Assembly: GCA_012837565.1 (NCBI GenBank)
Contig: DUQY01000082.1
Coordinates: 1-12,241, forward strand
Length of the DNA stretch: 12,241 bases
Source: Bacteroidales bacterium
GTDB lineage: Bacteria > Bacteroidota > Bacteroidia > Bacteroidales > P3
Reading direction: 5' to 3'
Under the pieces are notes generated by a model. The model did not search any database and was not told where the DNA came from. It saw nothing but the letters and a program-made list of their open reading frames with translations. The first letter of the stretch is position 1. The number at the start of each line of letters is the position of its first letter. The translations under genes and the position numbers were made by a program. Shown here one piece after another: positions 6,811 through 12,241 of this stretch.

Positions 6811-6839
6811 AAAGTCAGTATTTCTTACTGACTTTTTTT
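6811..6839 (+). terminator. Rho-independent terminator of tRNA-Met
   Basis: An 8-bp stem AGTCAGTA/TACTGACT with loop TTTCT is followed by seven T. It starts 11 bp after the tRNA and separates that transcript from the carotenoid operon. Confidence 0.85.
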
Positions 6840-6880
6840 AATTTATAATATCTTTAATCGACACTAAATATGTTTTTTCT

Positions 6881-6910
6881 TTTGTTTTTTAAAGTTATTA
6901 TTTATCTTTG
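6881..6910 (+). promoter_or_regulatory. Promoter of the carotenoid-photolyase operon
   Basis: TTTG at 6881-6884 and TATCTTTG at 6903-6910 are separated by 18 bp. Transcription would start near 6917, giving a leader of about 45 nt before crtB. The leader is AT-rich, with a short TAATAT/ATATTA inverted repeat. I see no strong operator palindrome that would show light control, and no regulator gene lies next to it. Confidence 0.65.
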
Positions 6911-6960
6911 CCTATAATATACCTTATAGTAATTAGAATATTATTTAATTATCTTTCCCT

Positions 6961-7830
6961 ATGCAAGAAAAAGATAGCTGCCTTAAGAAATATAATGAAT
7001 TGGCATTTGGGTTGAGTAAAGAAACTACTAAGCAATATAGTACTTCCTTTTATTCAGCTTCAAGGTTCTTTCATCCAAAGACTAGACAAGCTATTCATAG
7101 TGTTTATGGATTTGTAAGACTGGCTGATGAGATTGTTGATAGCTTCCATGATTTTGATAAGAAGGCATTATTAGATAAGTTTGAAGCTGATTTCCTTCAA
7201 GCATATAGTTCTGGTATAAGTATTAATCCTATTTTACATTCTTTTCAAATTACGGTGAGGGAATATAATATACCAAATAAGTATATTGAGGATTTCCTTT
7301 CGAGCATGCGAGCAGATTTGGATAAAAAAGAATATAAGACAGATACAGAGATAAAAAATTATATTTATGGTTCGGCCGATGTTGTGGGCTTAATATGTTT
7401 AAAGATATTCTGTCAAAATGATGATAGTCTATTCGATAAACTCTACGACCCTGCTATGCGATTAGGTTCTGCATTTCAGAAAGTTAATTTCTTAAGAGAC
7501 CTAAGGGATGATGTATTATCGTTGGGGAGGACTTATTTCCCTGTTTTTAATATCGAAAGCTTTGATGAAGAAACTAAATATAAACTGGTTAGAGAAATTG
7601 AAAAAGATTTCTTAGAAGCAAAGATAGGGATAAAGAATCTCCCTGATAGTTCACAATTAGCAGTAATTATAGCCTATAAATACTACCTTAGATTATTGAG
7701 TAAAATAAAGCATACTCCTGCAAACAAGATAATTGAGAGAAGAATAAGGGTTAGCGATTTTAACAAAACACTTCTATTATCAACTACAATTATTATATAT
7801 AAGCTAAAACATATCTTCGTAAAGAGGTAA
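6961..7830 (+). CDS. crtB: Phytoene synthase (squalene/phytoene synthase family)
   Basis: Expected to join two geranylgeranyl diphosphates head to head into phytoene, the first committed step to C40 carotenoids; it acts at the membrane face. Its 289 residues are normal for CrtB. Visible are the first aspartate motif DEIVD (56-60), the conserved Y-S-T-S-F (26-30), the family block YGSADVVG (136-143), and the second motif QKVNFLRDLRDD (173-184), with Q173, N176, R179, D180 and D183/D184 in the QxxNxxRDxxDD pattern. The start codon is close behind the promoter and has no Shine-Dalgarno sequence, as usual in the phylum. It is the first gene of the operon, 47 bp before the hydratase gene. Family members that make squalene or dehydrosqualene exist; the neighbours favour phytoene. 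Confidence 0.92.
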   Translation: MQEKDSCLKKYNELAFGLSKETTKQYSTSFYSASRFFHPKTRQAIHSVYGFVRLADEIVDSFHDFDKKALLDKFEADFLQAYSSGISINPILHSFQITVREYNIPNKYIEDFLSSMRADLDKKEYKTDTEIKNYIYGSADVVGLICLKIFCQNDDSLFDKLYDPAMRLGSAFQKVNFLRDLRDDVLSLGRTYFPVFNIESFDEETKYKLVREIEKDFLEAKIGIKNLPDSSQLAVIIAYKYYLRLLSKIKHTPANKIIERRIRVSDFNKTLLLSTTIIIYKLKHIFVKR

Positions 7831-7877
7831 AGAGATGAAAGTATATAAGTTATACTAAACTGATAAAATCTAAACTT

Positions 7878-8522
7878 ATGAATAAAACGTTTTCAGAGAA
7901 AGACATGTTTTTCATACGAAATATAATAATTTTCTATGTTGTTGGGGTTATAGGATTCTCCATTAAATATACTTATGGTCTCTTTATTTACCTAACACCT
8001 ATTGTTTTATTAATGTCTCTTGGTCTCTTATTCTATTACGAAAGGAATAATATTACCAAAAAGAAGATTCTCTTCTACATATTCATTTATATTTCAAGCT
8101 TATTGGTTGAGATGTTTGGAGTAAACACAGGCATATTGTTTGGAGAGTATAAATACGGAATAGGACTGGGAATCAAAGTTGTAGATACTCCTATTCTTAT
8201 AGGGATAAACTGGGTACTAATGATTTACATTACAAGCTCAATTTTCACTAAATTAAGGCCAAATTTCCTAAGTCAGGTTATTATTCCATCAGGTTTAATG
8301 ATTTCATATGATATAATTATGGAAAGAGCAGCTCCTAAAATGGATATGTGGTCATGGGCAAATGATATTATCCCTCTTCAAAACTTTTTAATGTGGGGAG
8401 GCTTAGCAATTTTATTTCATTCAATTAGATATATCTTAAAGATTGAGATTAAAAACAAGATGGCTACTCCTATATTTATAGCACAAGTACTTCTATTTAT
8501 TTTCATTATCTTATTAAAATAA
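7878..8522 (+). CDS. cruF: CruF-family carotenoid biosynthesis protein (probable 1',2'-hydratase)
   Basis: An integral membrane protein of 214 residues with about six or seven hydrophobic segments (roughly 15-30, 36-52, 63-79, 103-121, 133-146, 167-183, 197-213). It carries the signatures of the family once called DUF422 (Caroten_synth): VEMFGVNTGILFGEYKYG (77-94), PILIGINWVLM (105-115), YDIIMERAAPKM with D145, WSWAND (158-163) and PLQNFLMWGG (166-175). Characterised members hydrate the psi end of acyclic or monocyclic carotenes, adding a tertiary hydroxyl at C-1'. In cyanobacteria this is CruF; archaeal relatives act in bacterioruberin synthesis. Here it would make the hydroxyl that the next genes modify. 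It is separated from the acyltransferase gene by 2 bp. The family is clear; the exact substrate is inferred. Confidence 0.85.
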   Translation: MNKTFSEKDMFFIRNIIIFYVVGVIGFSIKYTYGLFIYLTPIVLLMSLGLLFYYERNNITKKKILFYIFIYISSLLVEMFGVNTGILFGEYKYGIGLGIKVVDTPILIGINWVLMIYITSSIFTKLRPNFLSQVIIPSGLMISYDIIMERAAPKMDMWSWANDIIPLQNFLMWGGLAILFHSIRYILKIEIKNKMATPIFIAQVLLFIFIILLK

Positions 8523-8524
8523 AC

Positions 8525-9157
8525 ATGAAAGAAAACACTTATATACTAAGAGCCAAGCATAATTTCTTTATTTATCCATTTTTTCAGTACTATACTAAAA
8601 TGATGATAAAGAAGAAGTTTGAGTCTATAAGCATTGAGGGTGAATTTAAAGATAGTGGCAAACCTCTTATGCTTATAGGAAATCATATAAGTTGGTGGGA
8701 TGGATTTTGGGCAATGTATATTAACCTTAAGCTATTTAAAAGGAAGTTTCATTTTATGATGCAAGAAGACCAGCTACTTAGATATAAATTCTTTAATTAT
8801 ACTGGAGGATTCTCTATCAATAATAAACCTCGTAATATAATAGAATCAATAGATTACTCTTCAAACCTATTAAATGATAAGAACAATCTCCTATTAATCT
8901 ACCCACAAGGAAGAATAAATTCTATATACGAATCTAATTTTCAGTTCAAAAGAGGAATAGAAAAGATAGTAAAAGGCAAGGATATACAATTGATATTCTC
9001 GGCTAATCTTCTTGATTATTTCTCTAAGCCTAAACCTTCCTTATTTATTTATATTCAGGAGTATAAGGGAGACTATTCTCATAAATCTATTCAGGAGGCA
9101 TATAATAAATTTTACCTTAATTCAATTCAATACCAAACACATAGGAAGTATGATTAA
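8525..9157 (+). CDS. PlsC-like acyltransferase, possibly carotenoid-glycoside acyltransferase
   Basis: Its 210 residues belong to the lysophospholipid acyltransferase (LPLAT/PlsC) superfamily. The catalytic box NHISWWD (53-59) has the needed H54 and D59. GGFSIN (94-99) and LLIYPQGRINS (123-133) correspond to the substrate-binding blocks; the second replaces the usual FPEGTRS. The later VPV-like block is weak (LIFSANLLDYF). A hydrophobic patch near the N-terminus suits peripheral membrane binding. Generic members acylate glycerol phosphates. Its place between a carotenoid hydratase and a glycosyltransferase suggests it esterifies the sugar of a carotenoid glycoside, as CruD does in green sulfur bacteria. 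That role is an inference from context. It shares 8 bp with the next gene, so coupled translation is likely. Confidence 0.82.
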   Translation: MKENTYILRAKHNFFIYPFFQYYTKMMIKKKFESISIEGEFKDSGKPLMLIGNHISWWDGFWAMYINLKLFKRKFHFMMQEDQLLRYKFFNYTGGFSINNKPRNIIESIDYSSNLLNDKNNLLLIYPQGRINSIYESNFQFKRGIEKIVKGKDIQLIFSANLLDYFSKPKPSLFIYIQEYKGDYSHKSIQEAYNKFYLNSIQYQTHRKYD

Positions 9158-10244
9158 ATATATAGTTATTTTTATATTGGGTTTCTCCTTTTTGCAGCTT
9201 ATAATTGCACTTATGAATTGGGTGTTTGGCGTTAGGCTTATAAAGAAAACTAACCCTAATTTAAGTAAGACAATATCTATTCTAATTCCTGCAAGGAACG
9301 AAGAAGACAATATTGGTTACTTATTAAGTGATTTGATTGAAACTAGAGATAATATCATAGAAATCATTGTCTTTGATGATGAGTCAACAGATAAAACTGC
9401 TGAAATTGTTGAAGGTTACGTATTAAAAGATAAAAGAATTAAATTAATTAAATCTCAAGGAATAGATGAGGGTTGGCTTGGTAAGAACTTTGCTTGTCAC
9501 AAACTATCACTATTAGCACAGGGCGACTATCTATTGTTCTTAGATTCAGATGTTAGGATAAATAACAAAGTAATTGAAAGGAGCTTAGACTATGTCTTTA
9601 ATAATAAATTACACCTCCTAAGCATATTCCCTTTTCAAAATATGTTAAGTTTTGGAGAGAAGATATCTATACCAAATATGAATTTCATTCTTCTTTCTCT
9701 TCTACCTTTGCCTCTTGTATCCTTATCAAAGTCTCCTTCTCTTGCGGCAGCTAATGGTCAGTTTATGTTTTTTGAGAATAAGACTTACAAAGAGATTCAG
9801 CCTCATAAGTTATTTAAAAACAGTAAGGCAGAAGATATTGAAATATCAAGACATTACAAAAAACTTAGAAAAAGCATACATTGTTTAGCCTCGGTTAAGG
9901 ATGTCTCGTGTAGGATGTATAAGGGATTGCCTGATGCCATACAAGGCTTTTCTAAAAACGTTAATTACTTCTTTGGAAACTCCCATATATTAGCCATTTT
10001 ATTTTGGCTAATCACTACTCTTGGCATTATCCCAATACTATTAGCCCAAAGCTTGGATTTATTTATTATGTATATTATTACTATTATCTTAACAAGAATA
10101 TATATATCATTATCCTCCAATCAAAATGTTCTAGAAAACATTCTCTATATAATACCTCAGCAAGTTATTCTTGGAATAATTATTTATAAGTCAATGTTCA
10201 ATAAGAGAAAGAACCAATTTAAATGGAAGGATAGGATAATATGA
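9150..10244 (+). CDS. Family 2 glycosyltransferase, probable carotenoid glycosyltransferase (CruC/CruG-like)
   Basis: Predicted inverting glycosyltransferase with a GT-A fold, facing the cytoplasm. I place the start at the ATG at 9150, not at the longer reading that begins at 9012: the shorter protein (364 residues) opens directly with the membrane helix MIKYIVIFILGF and overlaps the previous stop by 8 bp in ATGATTAA. The GT2 domain begins at about 42 (ISILIPARNEEDN). FDDEST (75-80) and the metal-binding DSD (132-134) bind the nucleotide sugar; W109-LGKNFAC and A227-EDIE with D229 as likely base follow. QGFSKN (265-270) takes the place of QxxRW. Three or so hydrophobic segments close the C-terminus (about 281-347). 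This form is shared by CruC and CruG, which glycosylate hydroxylated carotenoids. The family is certain; the acceptor is inferred from neighbours. Confidence 0.88.
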   Translation: MIKYIVIFILGFSFLQLIIALMNWVFGVRLIKKTNPNLSKTISILIPARNEEDNIGYLLSDLIETRDNIIEIIVFDDESTDKTAEIVEGYVLKDKRIKLIKSQGIDEGWLGKNFACHKLSLLAQGDYLLFLDSDVRINNKVIERSLDYVFNNKLHLLSIFPFQNMLSFGEKISIPNMNFILLSLLPLPLVSLSKSPSLAAANGQFMFFENKTYKEIQPHKLFKNSKAEDIEISRHYKKLRKSIHCLASVKDVSCRMYKGLPDAIQGFSKNVNYFFGNSHILAILFWLITTLGIIPILLAQSLDLFIMYIITIILTRIYISLSSNQNVLENILYIIPQQVILGIIIYKSMFNKRKNQFKWKDRII

Positions 10245-11554
10245 AAGATAGTATTTCGATTTTTTGGTTTAGGAGAGATTTAAGATTAGAGGATAATCAT
10301 GGACTATATAAAGCTTTAATGTCTGGTAATAAGGTATTGCCAATATTTATCTTTGACACCAATATATTAAAGCAGTTCTCTGATAAAAAAGATATTAGGG
10401 TTGATTTTATTGTACAAGCTCTTGAAGAAATCAATAAAGAATTAAAAGAAAACTACGGTTCATCAATTGAATTCTTTTATGGGAATCCATTAGATGTATT
10501 TAAAGAGTTAGATTCTAAGTATAATATAAATTCACTTTATCTTAATGAAGATTACGAACCTTATGCAATTAAAAGGGATACGGAGATTAGGGAACTATTA
10601 GAAGAGAAGAATGTTGAGGTTTGTTCATTTAAGGATAATGTTATCTTTCATAAGGATGATATTTTGAAAAAGGATGGTAAGCCTTATATTATTTATACTC
10701 CTTATTCAAAAGTTTGGTTAAGTAAATTCAGTGAAGCTGATATTGAAACATACCCATCAGAAGATAATTTAAACAATTTATTAGTTCACTCACCTGAGAA
10801 CTTTGATATTACAAGACTTGGCTTTGAAAAAACTGAATATCTTTATACTACTCCAATAATTAATGAAGATATAATACAGAATTACGAAGAAACTCGTGAC
10901 AAGCCTTATCTTGAAAATGGTATTACAAAGCTTGGTGTACATCTAAGATTTGGTACTCTAAGTATTAGAAAGCTTGTTCAAATATCCCAAAACCTTAGCG
11001 AAGTATATCTTAAAGAGTTAATTTGGAGAGAGTTCTTTATGCAAATCCTCTATCACTTCCCCTATGTGGAGCATTCAAGCTTTAAGACAAAATATAATAG
11101 GATACGATGGGAAAATGATGAAACACTATTCCAAAAATGGTGCGAGGGAAAGACAGGATACCCAATTGTAGATGCAGGAATGAGGGAGTTGAATACCACA
11201 GGCTTTATGCATAATAGGGTGAGAATGATAGCAGGGAGTTTCTTGACTAAAGACCTCTTAATAGACTGGCGATGGGGTGAATTGTATTTTGCAAATAAGT
11301 TATTAGACTATGACCTTTCGGCAAATAATGGTAACTGGCAGTGGGTTGCAGGTTGTGGTTGCGATTCCTCTCCTTATTTTAGAATATTTAATCCAGTAAC
11401 CCAGCAGAAGAAATTCGACTCTCAGTTAATATATGTAAAGAAATGGGTAAAGGAGTTTGGCACAAAAGATTATCCTCAGCCAATTATCGAACATTCATTT
11501 GCAAGAAACAGAACATTAGAACGATTTAAAAAAGATTTAGAAGATGAATTTTAG
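10241..11554 (+). CDS. phr: Deoxyribodipyrimidine photolyase (class I, cryptochrome/photolyase family)
   Basis: Repairs cyclobutane pyrimidine dimers with blue or near-UV light, using FAD and probably an antenna cofactor. The 437-residue protein has the N-terminal antenna domain (IFWFRRDLRLEDN, 7-19) and the C-terminal FAD domain. The electron-transfer tryptophan triad is complete: W366, W343 and W300 by alignment with E. coli W382, W359 and W306. N362 matches the asparagine facing flavin N5. E259 and W262 match the dimer-contact residues of ELIWRE, and N325 is in MHNR. The tryptophan of E. coli TGWMHNR is F322. RIFNP (381-385) is intact. These residues fit a working photolyase, not a pure cryptochrome. 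Its ATG overlaps the glycosyltransferase stop (ATGA), which ties it to the carotenoid genes. Confidence 0.94.
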   Translation: MKDSISIFWFRRDLRLEDNHGLYKALMSGNKVLPIFIFDTNILKQFSDKKDIRVDFIVQALEEINKELKENYGSSIEFFYGNPLDVFKELDSKYNINSLYLNEDYEPYAIKRDTEIRELLEEKNVEVCSFKDNVIFHKDDILKKDGKPYIIYTPYSKVWLSKFSEADIETYPSEDNLNNLLVHSPENFDITRLGFEKTEYLYTTPIINEDIIQNYEETRDKPYLENGITKLGVHLRFGTLSIRKLVQISQNLSEVYLKELIWREFFMQILYHFPYVEHSSFKTKYNRIRWENDETLFQKWCEGKTGYPIVDAGMRELNTTGFMHNRVRMIAGSFLTKDLLIDWRWGELYFANKLLDYDLSANNGNWQWVAGCGCDSSPYFRIFNPVTQQKKFDSQLIYVKKWVKEFGTKDYPQPIIEHSFARNRTLERFKKDLEDEF

Positions 11555-12241
11555 ACTATATATACGGTTATTAATTATAGGTATTCTTAGCCTTATCTCG
11601 TTATCAGCCTATTCAAGTAATGAAAAGGATATTATTTATAATGCCTATATAAATAATGATATGGGTGTTTGGAAGAAAACAATAGACAATATGAATGCTC
11701 AGAAGAATAAAACCACTGAAAGGGAATTTGAGCTATTGAATTATGAGTATGGATATATTGGATTTTGTATTGGGGCAAAGAAAAAAGAGGAAGCAAGTCT
11801 CTATATTGCAAGAGGAGAGAATAGAATAAATAAGCTAATGAAGACTAAACAAAACCTTGCTCTAACACATGCTTATAAGGCTGCTTTCTATGGTTTTCAG
11901 ATAGGGATGAATAAGGTTAAAGCTCCATTTTTAGGTCCGAAAAGTATAGATGAAGCAAAGAAATCAATAGAATTAGATAAGAATAATCATTTTGGATATA
12001 TGCAATACGGCAATATAGAATATTATATGCCTACCTTTTTTGGCGGCTCAAAGGAAAAAGCCTTAGAGTATTACCTTAGATCCAAGACTATTATGGATAA
12101 GAAAAATCTTCAACAAGATTGGATTTATCTAAACTTAATAACTCTAATTGCTAATACATATCAAGAATTAAATGAATGGAATAATGCAAATGCATATTAT
12201 AAGTTAGCATTGAAACTAGCCCCAGGCTTCAAATGGGTAAG
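11544..12241 (+). CDS. Secreted TPR-like protein, 5' part (runs off right edge)
   Basis: 232 codons are open to the window edge. MNFRLYIRLLIIGILSLISLSAYSSNEK is a good signal peptide (basic start, hydrophobic core, small residues near 20-24), so export to the periplasm is expected; no lipobox is seen. The rest is helical and rich in Y, A, K and N. It shows TPR-like pairs: SIDEAKKSIELDKNN, a GGSKEKALEYYLRSKTI unit preceded by YMPTFFGG, and ANTYQELNEWNNANAYYKLALKLAPGF near the edge. The ATG lies 11 bp inside the photolyase gene, so translation is probably coupled and the gene belongs to the operon. I do not recognise a specific function. It may be a scaffold or carrier for the pigment, or simply an envelope protein of the same operon. 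Confidence 0.8.
   Translation, partial: MNFRLYIRLLIIGILSLISLSAYSSNEKDIIYNAYINNDMGVWKKTIDNMNAQKNKTTEREFELLNYEYGYIGFCIGAKKKEEASLYIARGENRINKLMKTKQNLALTHAYKAAFYGFQIGMNKVKAPFLGPKSIDEAKKSIELDKNNHFGYMQYGNIEYYMPTFFGGSKEKALEYYLRSKTIMDKKNLQQDWIYLNLITLIANTYQELNEWNNANAYYKLALKLAPGFKWV

Noticed and set aside
6726..6845. tRNA-Met 3' end as an integration site of a genomic island
   Set aside because: No integrase gene, no duplicated tRNA 3' end downstream, and the following genes match the base composition of the rest of the window.
9012..9149. Longer N-terminus for the glycosyltransferase, starting at 9012
   Set aside because: It would overlap the acyltransferase gene by 146 bp in another frame, and the extra residues look like out-of-frame translation. 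The ATG at 9150 gives a normal membrane-helix start.
10004..10189. 61-codon frame inside the glycosyltransferase gene
   Set aside because: Out-of-frame reading of a membrane-helix region; low-complexity Y and N, with no start signal. The minus-strand frame at 9122-9310 is likewise a shadow.

Overview
The window reads as chromosomal DNA of a low-GC member of the Bacteroidota. Four things point there: promoters of the TTTG / TAnnTTTG type instead of TTGACA / TATAAT; start codons without a clear Shine-Dalgarno sequence; an isoleucyl-tRNA synthetase and a UvrA with Bacteroidota-like sequence; and a carotenoid cluster of the kind found in pigmented members of that phylum. No transposase, integrase, phage gene or CRISPR array is visible.

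Left part (1-3640). The 5' part of ileS lies on the minus strand and leaves the window at its left edge. It carries the swapped class I signature GIHH. A tRNA-Val(TAC) gene follows with its own promoter and terminator. A gene-poor stretch (1195-1531) holds one copy of an intergenic repeat, a 15-bp palindrome and a promoter. It leads to a membrane-anchored lytic transglycosylase of MltD type (1532-2530). This gene converges on a coiled-coil lipoprotein gene (3458-2592, minus strand), and the two share a bidirectional terminator. The lipoprotein leader contains three direct repeats.

Middle (3642-6845). A full-length uvrA for nucleotide excision repair is followed by a second copy of the intergenic repeat. 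Next comes a tRNA-Met(CAT) gene, again with its own promoter and terminator.

Right part (6881-12241). A promoter starts a tight six-gene, apparently single operon: phytoene synthase (crtB), a CruF-family carotenoid 1',2'-hydratase, a PlsC-like acyltransferase, a family 2 glycosyltransferase resembling CruC/CruG, a class I photolyase, and a secreted TPR-like protein that runs off the right edge. After a 47-bp gap behind crtB, all junctions are 2-bp gaps or overlaps of 8, 4 and 11 bp. The likely logic is to make a C40 carotene, hydrate its psi end, then glycosylate and acylate the hydroxyl to give a membrane-anchored glycosyl-carotenoid ester, together with light-driven DNA repair. Phytoene desaturase (crtI) and any cyclase are not in the window. 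The role of the secreted last gene is unknown and is the most open question here.
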